Assembly (NCBI GenBank): GCA_963757065.1
Contig: CAVWQC010000001.1
Span: 434,001 to 498,000, forward strand
Reading direction: 5' to 3'
Source: PNON01 sp963757065
Lineage (GTDB): Bacteria > Chloroflexota > Anaerolineae > Anaerolineales > Anaerolineaceae
Length of the DNA stretch: 64,000 bases
Shown: piece after piece, positions 9,192 to 20,096 of the stretch
Numbering within the stretch: position 1 is the stretch's first letter
Layout: every line of letters starts with the position of its first letter
Notes under the pieces: generated by a model
Told to the model about the DNA's origin: nothing
Databases searched by the model: none
Seen by the model: only the letters and a program-made list of their open reading frames with translations
Program-made: the position numbers and the translations under genes

Positions 9192-10175
9192 TTACCATTT
9201 GGCCAAATCCCTGATCGCACCGGCGATTTTTTCCGGATTCGGCATGAACCATTCCTGAAGCGGATGGCTGAATGGGACACCGGGAACATCTGGGCCGGCC
9301 AAACGCCTCACAGGAGCATCCAGGTCGGTGAATGCACCATCCGCGATCGTAGCTGCTATTTCTGCGCCGTAACCGCCCGTAAGATTGTCCTCGTAGACAA
9401 TCAACGCCTTCCCGGTTTTTTTCACACTTTCCAAAATTGTCGGCCTGTCAACAGGGTAAAGCGTCCGCAGGTCAACTACTTCCACACTAATGCCTTCAGA
9501 AGCCAGTTTTTCCGCTGCCTGCAGGGTGTAATAATGCATCATGCCATAAGCAAAGACACTCACATCCGTACCTGACCTCGTAACCTGGGCAGGTCCAATG
9601 GGTACAGTATAGTCGGTGTCCGGGACTTCGCCTTTGATCAGGCGATAGCCTTTTTTAGGCTCAAAGAAAATAACCGGGTTTGGATCCCTAATCGCAGATT
9701 TCAATAATCCTTTGGCATCGTATGGATTGGAGGGAACAACCACTTTCAATCCAGGTACATGCGTGAAGAAGGCTTCCAGGCTTTGCGAGTGATACAAACC
9801 ACCACCAATTCCGCCGCCATATGGCGCCCGGATCACCATCGGGACCGTCCAGTCCCCATTTGAACGGTAACACATCTTTGCTGCTTCGCTGATGATCTGA
9901 TTCATAGCCGGGTAGATAAAGTCAGCAAACTGTATCTCGCAGACGGGGTGCATACCATACAAGGCTGCTCCGATCCCTACCCCGACAATGGATAATTCAG
10001 CCAGCGGGGAATCGATCACCCGCTCAGCACCAAATTTATCATAAAGTCCGACCGTAGCCCGAAATACTCCACCGCGTTTCCCCACATCTTCACCTACAAT
10101 AAAAACGCGTTCATCGGCTGCCAGTTCTTCTTCCATCGCTAACCGAATGGCATCCACTAAAATCATTTCAGGCAT
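9192..10175 (-). CDS. 2-oxoacid dehydrogenase E1 beta subunit
   Basis: This intact 327-residue subunit of a thiamine-diphosphate-dependent 2-oxoacid dehydrogenase belongs to the branched-chain/pyruvate type. Typical segments include VFIVGEDVGKRGGVF, the region QFADFIYPAMNQI, the SHSQ-like YHSQSLEAFFTHVPGLKVVVPS, and the C-terminal half of a transketolase-like fold. Its ATG overlaps the stop of E1-alpha by 8 bases, so the two subunits are translated together, as expected for an alpha2-beta2 enzyme. Similarity features favour the branched-chain type, but pyruvate cannot be excluded. No frame break is seen in this gene. Confidence 0.92.
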   Translation of the reverse strand: MPEMILVDAIRLAMEEELAADERVFIVGEDVGKRGGVFRATVGLYDKFGAERVIDSPLAELSIVGVGIGAALYGMHPVCEIQFADFIYPAMNQIISEAAKMCYRSNGDWTVPMVIRAPYGGGIGGGLYHSQSLEAFFTHVPGLKVVVPSNPYDAKGLLKSAIRDPNPVIFFEPKKGYRLIKGEVPDTDYTVPIGPAQVTRSGTDVSVFAYGMMHYYTLQAAEKLASEGISVEVVDLRTLYPVDRPTILESVKKTGKALIVYEDNLTGGYGAEIAATIADGAFTDLDAPVRRLAGPDVPGVPFSHPLQEWFMPNPEKIAGAIRDLAKW

Positions 10176-11152
10176 GGGTCACCTCTTCAGCATAAACCGG
10201 GTGCATGCCATCCTTTATGTCAGGAAACGGCGCTTTTGAGGCATATTCTATGGCTTCGTCGATCAGCCCTTTTGCTTTTACTTCCATCCCATCCAATTTT
10301 TCCTGCGTGAGGACATTTTCAGCCATTAAATTCCTGGTGTTTACGATCATCGGGTCAAGCAGTTTGTTGGTATCAACTTCTTCGCGGGTACGATAAGACC
10401 GGTCATCATCATCCGAGCTATGCGGAGTGATCCGGTACATCTTTGCTTCGATGAGCTTTGGGTCCTTTACCTGCTCTGGCATTATCCACTGCTTCTTTTA
10501 CCACCGAATAAACCTTGAACAGATCGGTTCCATCCACCTGGACGCCGGGTAATCCCAGTCCACAGGCTTTATCTGCGACACTTGGTACAGCCATCTGTTT
10601 ATCCACTGATTCTGAGATGGCATACTGGTTATTCTCGACCATGAAAATCACAGGCAGCTGGTGAATAGCCGCCCAGTTGACCGCCTCATACCATTCCCCC
10701 TGCGAAGTGGATCCTTCCCCCAGCGATGTGAATACCACCTTGTCTTCCTTACGCATTTTGATCGCCAGCCCCACTCCGGCTGCATGAACACACTGTGTAG
10801 CGACTGGTGCAGAATGGCTGATTACATTTGCCGAACGCAGACCCCAATGGCTGGGCATTTGCCGGCCGCCACTGCCCGGTTCTTCCTTTTTCCCCATCAT
10901 GCTCAAGGCAAAATCCTGTGGTGTGTATCCCACGGCGATCATTAAGGCCAGGTCACGGTAATATGGCGCGATCCAGTCATAACCTCTCCGCAAGGCAAAT
11001 GCCGCCCCGACCTGGGCAGCTTCCTGCCCGATACCTGAAATATGGAAATCTATCCGCCCCTGACGATGCAGCATCCAGGCTCGCTCGTCCAGTCGGCGGG
11101 CAAGCAGCATTGTCCAAAACATCTCAAGCTTCATTTCATTTGTAAGTTCCAT
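10168..11152 (-). CDS. 2-oxoacid dehydrogenase E1 alpha subunit (one frame break)
   Basis: This is the thiamine-diphosphate-binding alpha subunit of about 328 residues. Visible are the region SHSAPVATQCVHAAG, the ThDP motif GEGSTSQGEWYEAVNWAAIHQLPVIFMVENN, and the C-terminal phosphorylation-loop segment KMYRITPHSSDDDDRSYR. The last of these is typical of branched-chain 2-oxoacid dehydrogenase E1-alpha. The frame breaks near 10480, where GKGPK should run directly into LIEAKMYR. It is the first gene of the operon; E3 (dihydrolipoamide dehydrogenase) is absent from the window. Confidence 0.88.
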
Positions 11153-11241
11153 TCATCGCCCTCTTTTTCTATAATATGCCTTAACTAGTTTAGCATGCAC
11201 ATTATTAACCTTCAATTCCCAATGTAAGGATGATAAATAAA

Positions 11242-11275
11242 CGTACCCAGCTTTTTGTATAAAATGCCGGGTACG
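11242..11275 (-). terminator. Probable terminator after the hypothetical gene at 11328
   Basis: CGTACCC pairs with GGGTACG, extended past one mismatch, around a 14-base AT-rich loop. It lies about 50 bases beyond the stop of the minus-strand gene at 11328-11804, and on the minus strand is followed by TTATTTATC. Confidence 0.5.
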
Positions 11276-11327
11276 AAAAAGAATATCAGGATTAGGTGAA
11301 ATTATTATTGGTTATTGGCAATTAATA

Positions 11328-11804
11328 TCAACCAAATTGGGCTAGAACACCTGAATGAAGGCTTTCTGAGAATATTTTCCGGTCCTCTTCATCCTTTATC
11401 AATTTTCCGGCTTCAATTGCTGATCTGAACATTTCCGCAGTTTTTTTCAACTCACCACTTAATGCATACGCTCTCGCCAGCGCTTCAAAACTAAAAGCTA
11501 TATCAAAATCTTCCATTTCACTTAAGCCGGATTCGGTACTCTCCCGGCATAATTTAGCAAATAGCAGGCTGGCCTCTGGTATTCCAAGAACTGCATAGAC
11601 CCTGCTTATGATCCAATAACTCCGTTGTTGATTGACCACAGTTCCAGCAAAAGACCAGTGATATGCAGAAGAATGAACGAATTCCAGCATGGTTGCTTCT
11701 TCAGTCGGAGTCCGATCCTTTTTATCCATTAACCCCCAGGTCTTATTAAATAATTCAATCCCCAGTCTGCGGTGAACTTCTGGTGATAATTCCACCTCAT
11801 CCAT
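11328..11804 (-). CDS. Helical TPR-like protein of unknown function
   Basis: This is a 158-residue soluble, almost entirely helical protein. It has TPR-like stretches in the second half (FDIAFSFEALARAYALSGELKKTAEMFRSAIEAGKLI), which look like one to two tetratricopeptide units. The N-terminal half contains AYHWSFAGTVVNQQRSYWIISRVYAVLG, a Trp/His-rich pair of helices. GGAGGAG precedes the ATG. Proteins of similar build occur widely in bacteria as unassigned TPR-like proteins. Nothing in the context fixes a partner. Confidence 0.75.
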   Translation of the reverse strand: MDEVELSPEVHRRLGIELFNKTWGLMDKKDRTPTEEATMLEFVHSSAYHWSFAGTVVNQQRSYWIISRVYAVLGIPEASLLFAKLCRESTESGLSEMEDFDIAFSFEALARAYALSGELKKTAEMFRSAIEAGKLIKDEEDRKIFSESLHSGVLAQFG

Positions 11805-11887
11805 ATTTGTCTCCTCCGGATCGTGTTATGTATTGACTCTACTGCCGGAGGACAATATTTTAAAGTATTTGTGGAATGTGAACTTGT

Positions 11888-13252
11888 TTATTGGTCTTGT
11901 GCTTGAATCGTCAATGCATCCAGTCCGAAATTGTAATTGGTTGACTCTACTGCTTTTCGGACGACCCTAAACGAGAGGGTATGGCTGCCTGCTTCTAGAT
12001 ATAGTTTTCCAAAGGACACGGGACCGGTCGGCATTGGATATAAGGAGTAAAGATCCATCCCATCGTTGAGGATCCATTCATCTATCATAATTTCAACAAC
12101 ACCGTATTCCGGCATTTTTGTAGCATAAAGGATTAATTCGTAAGATTTTGTTTCTGGAAAATCGATGGAAAAAGTACAGATGGAGCCGTACCCGGCAGGA
12201 ATATTTAGGGATTTACCGCCATTCCAACCCCGGTTTAGGATCCCTGACATATCCATGGTTTGCGGATCACACCATGATCGATAAGTCAGAGGTAGATCTT
12301 CAAATTGGATCGGGGAGACGGGGCCTTGATTTGATGGGATAATTGAATCGTTACGTGACCGTAAGGCAGAAATAAAACGAACCCGTGTGATTTGAATAGG
12401 CGTGAGCTGGCTGCGGGGCATGTAATAAGACATGACATTGCCACGGGTCAGGCTGAAATCTGCATTGCTGACCTTAATACTCACCTTTTCTCCGCACTGA
12501 AATTCTGCCTGGTTTACATAAGCATCCGGTGAAGTATCTGATATTCCATCTCCATCAAAGAATGCTGCATCAAAACCACTCTTTTCATAAGCTTTTTCAG
12601 CATCAGAGATACTGGCAAATAATTTAGGAAATGTATTGCTTAATCCCAGGTAGTGACCCAATTGATGCGCAAGCAAAGATTCATCCGGTTGTCCACAGAC
12701 TTGCTGAACGGTTGAAGGCATGAATATAAAATCTTCCTCCAAACTTCCTACATCTCCATCCATGGGCGGATTTCTAAATAAAACTATGATTTTTCCGCCA
12801 CCTGCCCGGGCTATTTTCTCCCCCTCGATAACGGCCTTTTCCCAATCAGGATCCTGCATTCCGGTTACATTATTCAAGATGGAATTGTCATAATTAATGG
12901 TATCAACTCCGGGATCAAAGTAGAATCGAAGGCTTGCCTGGGAAAATATCAGGTTTGCCTGGTCGACCCAATGAATGATCTGATCCTGCACAATGGTTGA
13001 CCGGTTGGAGCCATCATCATTTGCAAGGAATACTGCCTGTATATGGACAGAAAAAGCGATATACGTCGGATTAATCGCAGGCAGCACCTGCGGATACGGT
13101 GATGGAAGAGCTTCAGGGGTCGCTTCTTCAATATAGACAAGTTCAGGTGTGGCGGTCGGATCATCCAGGATTGGATGGTATTGCGGGCTGATACCACAGG
13201 CTGATATGATAAAGGTAATCATCGAAATAACAAGTAAAAGTTTTAAACGCAT
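11888..13252 (-). CDS. Metzincin-fold lipoprotein with degenerate zinc site
   Basis: This is a 454-residue predicted lipoprotein: signal with lipobox ISAC (Cys19), Thr/Pro-rich stem, a pappalysin-like metalloprotease region, then a C-terminal beta-rich domain ending FGLDALTIQAQDQ. The region expected to be HExxHxxGxxH reads HQLGHYLGLSN (His196 onward), so the catalytic Glu is Gln and the third ligand is Asn. The Met-turn NVMSYY is kept. These are substitutions, not indels. I chose the ATG at 13252 because GGAG precedes it; an in-frame ATG at 13267 is possible. It is transcribed away from PPK2. Likely a non-catalytic surface protein. Confidence 0.78.
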   Translation of the reverse strand: MRLKLLLVISMITFIISACGISPQYHPILDDPTATPELVYIEEATPEALPSPYPQVLPAINPTYIAFSVHIQAVFLANDDGSNRSTIVQDQIIHWVDQANLIFSQASLRFYFDPGVDTINYDNSILNNVTGMQDPDWEKAVIEGEKIARAGGGKIIVLFRNPPMDGDVGSLEEDFIFMPSTVQQVCGQPDESLLAHQLGHYLGLSNTFPKLFASISDAEKAYEKSGFDAAFFDGDGISDTSPDAYVNQAEFQCGEKVSIKVSNADFSLTRGNVMSYYMPRSQLTPIQITRVRFISALRSRNDSIIPSNQGPVSPIQFEDLPLTYRSWCDPQTMDMSGILNRGWNGGKSLNIPAGYGSICTFSIDFPETKSYELILYATKMPEYGVVEIMIDEWILNDGMDLYSLYPMPTGPVSFGKLYLEAGSHTLSFRVVRKAVESTNYNFGLDALTIQAQDQ

Positions 13253-13367
13253 CACTAAGCACTCCATAAGTGTAACAATACCAAAAAACATAACAAGAAC
13301 TATGCCAGTATTCTGTTTTATCAAACGAAGCATTTGGATATAATGAATTATCATTCGTGGAGGAATT

Positions 13368-14240
13368 ATGAAAAAGTATTTAGTAAAACAAAACATTAAG
13401 GTGAAGCTTTCAGATTGGGATCCAGATGATACTTCCGGGTTTGAGGGAAACAAAAAAGAAGGAATAACTGTCCTCAAGAAATTAAATGAGAAGCTGGATG
13501 TTTTACAAGAGATGCTGTACGCAGAACACAAACATAAAATTTTGATCATTCTTCAAGCCATGGATACCGGGGGGAAGGATGGCACTATAAGGAGTGTTTT
13601 TGAAGGAGTAAACCCGCAAGGCGTTAAGGTTGCAAGCTTTAAAGTACCTACACCTGAAGAGCTTGACCATGATTATCTCTGGCGAGTCCATCCGCAGGCA
13701 CCTGGTAAAGGTGAAATTGTTATCTTTAATCGCAGCCATTATGAGGACCTGCTGGTGGTGCGAGTCCATAACCTGGCACCTAAAAAAGTGTGGGAAAAGC
13801 GTTTTCAGCATATCAATGAATTTGAAAGAATGATGAAAGATGAAGGAACAACCATCCTCAAGTTTTATTTGAATATCAGCCAGGATGAACAAAAACAAAG
13901 GCTATTGGACCGAATCAGTACACCTGAAAAACGTTGGAAATTCAACCCCGGAGATTTGGAGGAACGCAAGCTGTGGAAAGATTATATGGAAGCCTACCAG
14001 GATGTTCTATCAAAAACAAGCAAACCCTGGGCACCCTGGTATATTATTCCGGCCAACCGAAATTGGTATCGCAACCTGGTCATTTCTTCCATTCTGGTGG
14101 ATACATTGGAAAAACTGAAAATGCGTTACCCTCAGCCAGTGAAGAACATCAACCAATATGCCGTTCAATTGGATCCAAAGATTATTGTTCAACCGGAAAC
14201 TGAAGAACCGGTGGAAGAAACAAAACAATCAGCCGGGTAG
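13368..14240 (+). CDS. ppk2: Polyphosphate kinase 2 family protein
   Basis: PPK2 enzymes transfer phosphate between polyphosphate and nucleotides. The 290-residue protein has the Walker A motif AMDTGGKDGT (about residues 65-74), the Walker B-like region with NRSHYEDLLVVRVH, a lid segment with STPEKRWKFNPGDLEER, and the conserved WAPWYIIPANRNWYRN. The length fits a single-domain PPK2. The C-terminus has an acidic Glu-rich tail. A GGAGGA site precedes the ATG. The class (NDP or NMP as acceptor) cannot be fixed by eye. It may work with the CHAD/HD group at 2.7-5.0 kb, but is not in the same operon. Confidence 0.93.
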   Translation: MKKYLVKQNIKVKLSDWDPDDTSGFEGNKKEGITVLKKLNEKLDVLQEMLYAEHKHKILIILQAMDTGGKDGTIRSVFEGVNPQGVKVASFKVPTPEELDHDYLWRVHPQAPGKGEIVIFNRSHYEDLLVVRVHNLAPKKVWEKRFQHINEFERMMKDEGTTILKFYLNISQDEQKQRLLDRISTPEKRWKFNPGDLEERKLWKDYMEAYQDVLSKTSKPWAPWYIIPANRNWYRNLVISSILVDTLEKLKMRYPQPVKNINQYAVQLDPKIIVQPETEEPVEETKQSAG

Positions 14241-14341
14241 ATGGATTGATTTTTCATCAACTGGTATTAATAGAATTCCTTGACCAGTGTTCAAGCTTAT
14301 TCTTTGGACGGCTATTCACTTACTACCTATAAGCCACTATA

Positions 14342-17300
14342 ATGAATTTAATGAAATCCAACCGAAAAATGATGCCATTACTGACCAGCGTGGGGATTGT
14401 GTTGGGGTTGTGCTTATCCATCCTGCTTTATATTTTTTCACCAACAACACCAGTTTGGTTTTATTTTGTAAATACAATTTTGCTTTCCATTGTCGGATAC
14501 CTTGTGGGAAGGTATCAGGATTCCAGAATTAGAACTTACAACATCCTGCAAGAAAAATTAAGTTCCTCTAATCAGGATCTTCAATCACTCGTTGAAGAAA
14601 ATCAAGCGTCTATAGAGAAACTCATTGAAACCGAAGGAAAGATCAGCAATGCAAAAAAAACCTGGGAAACCATTTTTGATGCAGTCAATGATCTGATCGT
14701 ATTAACTGATCCGCAAAACACGATCATACGTTGTAATAGAGCCACGATCGAAGTTCTAAATACCAGTTTTAAGGAATTATTAGGACAGGAATTTAACACT
14801 GTATTCAGCTGTAAGGACGGATCTACTCCTACAATTGAAACCAATTTACAGTTCAAGAATATTCCCGGTTGGTTCACAATGAACTCATTTACCGCAACAC
14901 TTGTGGACAATCAACAGGCAACTGTTTTCATAATTCGCGACATATCCATCGAGCATGCTGCCAACAACGAGATCATCCGCCAGAAAGAATTTTTTGAAGC
15001 GCTGGTAAAAAACAGTCCGGTAGCGATCGTGATCATGGATATGGAGTCCAATATCATCTCCTGCAATCCTGCTTTTGAGGTCTTATATGGATATCAGCAG
15101 GAAGAAGTGATCGGAAAGAACCTGGATCGGTTAATAAGCAAAAATGCTGACCTTGAAGAAGCGGATCAATATTCCAAAGACGTAGCTCAAGGAAAAACCA
15201 TTCATGGATATGGACAGCGAATCCGGAAAGATGGCTCCCAGGTGGATGTCGAAATCTTTGGTGTTCCCGTAATAGTCGATGGCAAAGGCTATGGGATCCT
15301 CGGTATCTATCACGATGTTACAGATATATTACAAGCCCGAAGGGATGCCGAGGCAGCTGATCGCGCCAAGAGCGAGTTCCTGGCAAATATGAGCCATGAA
15401 ATACGTACACCTATGAATGGAATCATCGGCATGGTAGAACTTGCCCAGGGAACCACTCTGACTCTCGAACAGAAAGATTATTTGAATACTGCCAAAGAAA
15501 GCGCAGATGCCTTACTTAGTTTATTAAATGATATTCTCGATTTTGCCAAAATCGAATCAGGATATCTTTCTTTGGAAGAAATTGATTTTGATCCCGGAAA
15601 TACTGTGGAGAGCGTGACAACATCCATTGCCCCGCGTGCGGAAACCAAGGGACTGGAAGTACTGTGCTTGATCCAACCCAATATCCCCGCCCGATTAATT
15701 GGCGATCCCGGCCGGCTGCGGCAGATCCTGATGAATCTGGCAGGAAATGCGATCAAATTTACCAGCCACGGTGAAATCGTGATCCGCGTAGCTCTTGAAA
15801 AAGAAGTGGACAACAAGGTAATCCTTAAATTTGCTGTTACTGATACAGGGATCGGAATTCCAGCTGACAGGCAGGCTGCAGTTTTTGACCGTTTTGTCCA
15901 GGTGGATAGTTCCACGACCCGAAAATTTGGCGGTACTGGTTTAGGGTTGGCGATATCCAAACAATTAGTTGAACTAATGCATGGCAAGATAGGCATCATC
16001 AGCGAACCCAATGTTGGCAGTACTTTCTGGTTCACAGCAGAGTTCGAGAGAAGCACCTCTCCCATCGTTGAACCCTCACAAATACCAAGCGACCTAAGGG
16101 ATACCCATATACTCATCGTAGATGATAATCCGACCAACCGTTTGATCCTTACAAAGGAACTCCAATATTTCGGCTGCCGGGCAGATTCCATAGGTGATAG
16201 CATGGTTATCATTCCGCAGATGATCAGCGCAGTTGAGATCGGTGATCCTTATAAGATCGTTCTACTTGATATGCAGATGCCGGAAAAAGATGGAATGACT
16301 GCCCTGGCGGAAATTAAACAGAACGACATGGTAAAAGACGTGCATGTGATCATCCTAACATCCATGGGCCACAGGGGTGATGCAGGAAAATTGACTTCCC
16401 TAGGGTGTGATGGATATCTGGTCAAACCGGTCAAAAAAGATAATTTGAAGGAAATGATCTTAACTGTTCTGGGTCAAAAACCATATGAAGCAAACCTTAA
16501 AACCCCAACTGGTCCGCTTGTTACCAGCCACACAATCTCTGAACGACGCAGAAAACTGGTTCATATATTATTAGCAGAAGATAATGCAATCAATCAAAAA
16601 CTGGCTGTAAACCTTTTACAAAAATCAGGCTATTCTGTTGATGTTGTTGATAACGGGAAAATGGCGGTTGAAGCCATGCTAAATCAGGCTTACACACTGG
16701 TATTAATGGACGTTCAAATGCCGGAGATGGATGGGTTTGAAGCAACGCAGGAATTTCGGATAAAAGACACTGCCGGGAAGAAGACACCCATCATTGCCAT
16801 GACCGCTCACGCCATGAAAGGTGATCGTGAACGATGCCTTGCTGCAGGAATGGATGATTATCTCTCCAAACCTCTGGAACCCAGGGAGTTCTATCAAACG
16901 TTAAACAAATGGATCAGTATCAAGCATTCCGAAAACAGGAACCCTGGATCTCGATAAAATCCCCCAACCCGAGATCGTACTCAAGAAAACTGAGCAACAT
17001 TCCCAATGAACCGGTAAATTTGGTCGAAGCACTGCCGCGGTTTGGAGACGACCTGGATTTCTTTAAGACGATGCTTGGGGAATTTACAATAACCTGCCTG
17101 AACGGATAGAAAACCTGGAAGAAGCTGTCGGAACAGGACGATACAAAGAGTGTGACGAGGTTGGCGCATAATTTAAAAGGAGCCTCAGCTAATTTCTCTG
17201 CAGAAGGAGTAAGGTCAGCAGCTGCAGAAATTGAAATTAATGGGTATAACGGTGAAATGACTAATGTTTCTGCATTGATCATTCGAATTAAGGATGAAAT

Positions 17301-17343
17301 TCCAAAAATTAAAAAGTATTATGAATCTCTTATTAACAAATAA
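14342..17343 (+). CDS. Hybrid sensor histidine kinase, PAS-PAS-HisKA-HATPase-REC-REC-HPt (3' end frame-broken)
   Basis: This is a large membrane-anchored phosphorelay kinase. In order: two membrane spans (about residues 10-55), a coiled coil, PAS (about 110-215), PAS (about 220-335), HisKA with phospho-His352 in SHEIRTPMNG, an HATPase with DTGIGIP and GGTGLGLAIS, a first receiver (Asp643 in LLDMQMPEKDG) and a second receiver (Asp790 in LMDVQMPEMDG). The continuous frame stops at 16957, but the next 390 bases encode an HPt domain in pieces (NEPVNLVEALPRFG, then LPERIENLEEA, then AHNLKGAS with the HPt His), so I include it with breaks near 16955, 17010, 17095 and 17155. The following REC-CpaE gene is a candidate output partner. 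Confidence 0.88.
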
Positions 17344-17391
17344 TGGAGCTAGTTGCAAATTAGTTCTAATTAATAAGTTTTTGGAGGTATC

Positions 17392-18601
17392 ATGGCAAGA
17401 ATATTAGTGATTGATGATGATGCAATCTTTCAAAAAATGATCGGACACACATTGGAACCGCTCGGTTATGAGCTCTTCTATGCGAACGATGGTCTACTAG
17501 GTCTGACGCAGGCTAATGCGATTGATCCCGATATGGTGATCTGTGATGTAATGATGCCAAATGTGGATGGTTATGAAGTAGCCCGCCGGTTAAGGAGAAA
17601 CTCCAAATTTGCACAAACACCCATTTTAATGCTTACAGCCCAAGCCAATCTTGACGAGAAACTGGCTGGTTTCGAAGCAGGTGCAGATGACTATATGACC
17701 AAGCCGTTCGCTCCTCCTGAACTTGTAGCTCGGGTAGGGACGCTGCTCCGAAAAGTTGAATCTTATAAGGTATCACCACAAGAGCGAAAAGAGAAAAACG
17801 GGAAAATTATCGCTGTTCACAGTTTGAGGGGAGGGGTTGGCAGCAGCACCGTAGCCGTCAACCTGGCTGTCGGCATTGCCGGTTTGTGGGCAAAACCCAC
17901 CATCCTGCTGGATCTTGTTCTCACCGCTGGTCAGGTCGCGTTAATGGTCAATGGTACACTGCGCCGAACCTGGGCGGATATCGTTAATTTTAAACCTGAA
18001 GAGATCGATCTGGCTGCGTTACAAAGTATTATCAACCGGCATGATCTGGGATTCGATTACATCGCTGCACCTACATTTCCACCAGAAGCAGAACTTCTTA
18101 CGATTGAGCCATTTTAAAGCCTGTATGCAGTTACTGCGTAAACAATATGACTTATTGGTCATCGATTTACCTCATGATTTTGGAGAAATTTCGTTTTAAC
18201 ACGCTTGACATCTGCCGACAGCATCGTGATCGTTATTGCTCCTGAAATGGCATCGATTCGTGCAGCAGCTGCGGCAATCGAAACCTATAAGAAATTAGAT
18301 TACGACCTTGAATAAGATCACTCTCGTGATGAATTGGATCTTCGAAAGGCACGGGTTAGTGAGAAAGAATATCGAAGTTGCTTTGCATCATTCCGTGGAT
18401 ATCATTCTACCGTTCGTTCCTGATACCACCATTGAAGCTATTAACTATGGAAAACCATTCATGGTAACAAAACCGGAAGAGGAAATATCAGAAATGATCG
18501 AGAATTTGGCTTTTGGAATGAGCAAAGAGGAAGACCGGACTGTCCCGCCTGTGAATCCAACCAAAGCCTGGCACAGGACCATGAAGAGGCTCAAAGGATA
18601 A
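17392..18601 (+). CDS. REC-CpaE/TadZ-type fusion ATPase (three frame breaks)
   Basis: Residues 1-125 form a CheY-like receiver (IDDDAIFQKM, phospho-Asp in ICDVMMPNVDGYE, TKPF). A short linker leads into a MinD/ParA-like domain with a deviant P-loop SLRGGVGSSTVAVNLA, the CpaE version without the signature lysine, and LLDLVLTAGQVALMVN. The rest runs in other frames: YDLLVIDLPHDF, SADSIVIVIAPEMASIRAA, and NKITLVMNWIFERHGLVRK to the end at 18601. Breaks are near 18110, 18195 and 18305. CpaE/TadZ proteins place pilus machinery at a pole; no tad genes are nearby, so the target is unknown. GGAGG precedes the ATG, 48 bases after the HPt end. Confidence 0.83.
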
Positions 18602-18624
18602 TCAATATATTTTTATAAACACAA

Positions 18625-18664
18625 AAAGATATCCACTCCATCAAAGAGCGTGGATATTTTTTTA
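18625..18664 (+). terminator. Rho-independent terminator after the REC-CpaE gene
   Basis: A stem of ATATCCAC with GTGGATAT, extended by A-T and one G-T pair to about 14 bp, is followed by a run of T residues ending at 18663. It lies about 25 bases past the stop at 18601. Confidence 0.8.
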
Positions 18665-18765
18665 TCCTTTTCCAGAATTACCATGTTGGTAACAGATAAT
18701 TGGTAAAGGATATTACAATTGGATATAAGGCGTTGTCCTGGATAACTGGATGATAAGGTGATTGA

Positions 18766-20079
18766 ATGGATCTATTTGAACATTCCCTCGAGAAAAAATT
18801 ACGGCAGGAAGCCCCCCTGGCAGCTCGAATGCGCCCCCAGTCATTGGATGAAATTGTCGGGCAGGATCATATCATTGGGGAAGGCAAACTGCTGCGAAGG
18901 GCGATCGAAGCAGATAAGCTTTTTTCATCCATCATTCTCTGGGGGCCGCCCGGAACTGGTAAGACCACTTTAGCTCAGGTCATTGCTCTGACAACAAAAA
19001 GCCATTTCGAGACCATTTCCGCAGTTTTGGCCGGGGTTGGTGAATTACGCCGGGTGATCTCAGAAGCCCAGGAAAGACGGAAGTTATATAACATCAGAAC
19101 CATCCTATTCGTGGATGAAGTCCACCGTTGGAATAAAGCCCAGCAGGATGCTTTGCTGCAGCATGTGGAAAGCGGCGTGTTGACACTCATTGGGGCAACC
19201 ACTGAGAATCCATACTTTGAAGTGATCAAAGCTCTGGTTTCCCGCAGCCGGGTCTTTCAATTGAATTCCCTTGAGGATATACACATAGAAGAAATCCTTA
19301 ACCGCGCAGTCCACGATCCAGAAAAGGGTTTGGGAACCATGCCGGTCAAGCTCTGGGACGATGCCCGCGCTCACCTGGCTCGTACTGCCGGAGGAGATGC
19401 CCGCAATGCACTGAATGCGCTGGAACTGGCTGTATTCTCCACTCCGCCGGATGCAATAGGGAATATCCAGATCACACTGGATGTTGCCCAGGAATTCGAT
19501 CCAGCAGCGGGCTGTACTGTATGATAAAGACGGGGATGCTCATTACGACACCATCTCTGCTTTTATCAAATCAGTCCGCGGGTCAGACCCCGATGCCGCC
19601 CTGTTCTGGCTGGCAAAGATGATCCATGCCGGAGAGGATCCCCGCTTCATTTTGCGCAGGCTTGATCGTTCTGGCAGGTGAAGATATCGGCCTTGCAGAT
19701 CCAATGGGGCTGGTTGTCGCCACTGCTGCAGCCAACTGCCTTCGATTATATCGGCCTGCCGGAAGGGGTCTACCCGATCGCAGAAGCCACCCTTTACCTG
19801 GCGACGGCAGCCAAGTCAAATTCTGCCGGGGCATATTTTAAAGCATTGGAATTGATCAACAAAGAAGGGGCAGCAAACGTCCCTGCACATTTGATGGATA
19901 ATAGTCGGGATGCAGCGGCATTGGGTCACGGAAAGGGATATCTGTATCCGCATGATTTCCCTGAGCATCATGTGAATCAGCAATATCTGCCGGATGCTTA
20001 TCAGGGAATGAAATTCTACGAGCCATCAGATCAGGGCTATGAAAAGGAAATCAAGAAAAAACTGGACAACCACGAATAA
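18766..20079 (+). CDS. rarA: Replication-associated recombination protein RarA (three frame breaks)
   Basis: RarA (MgsA) is a clamp-loader-like AAA+ ATPase acting at stalled forks and SSB-coated DNA. Visible are ARMRPQSLDEIVGQDHI, Walker A WGPPGTGKTTLAQ, Walker B ILFVDEVHRWNKAQQDALLQHVE, sensor 1 IGATTENPYFEV and GGDARNALNALE. The C-terminal tetramerisation domain follows in other frames: DAHYDTISAFIKSVRGSDPDAALFWLAKM, VLAGEDIGLADP, FDYIGLPEG...YLATAAKSN and the VPAHLMDNSRD region. Breaks lie near 19495, 19670 and 19735. The last three residues and the stop (NHE*) come from the inverted repeat of the next cassette. AAGGTG precedes the ATG. Confidence 0.9.
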
Positions 20080-20096
20080 CACCAATAAACACGAAT
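20070..20096 (+). repeat. Left end of GxxExxY cassette: three 9-base units
   Basis: The bases read as three units CCACGAATA, ACACCAATA and AACACGAAT. The first 13 bases (CCACGAATAACAC) are the exact inverted copy of 20562-20574. The repeat contains the rarA stop codon. Confidence 0.75.

Noticed and set aside
15478..16212. A 244-codon minus-strand open frame inside the histidine kinase
   Set aside because: It is antisense to the HATPase and receiver domains, which are well conserved; it is a shadow.
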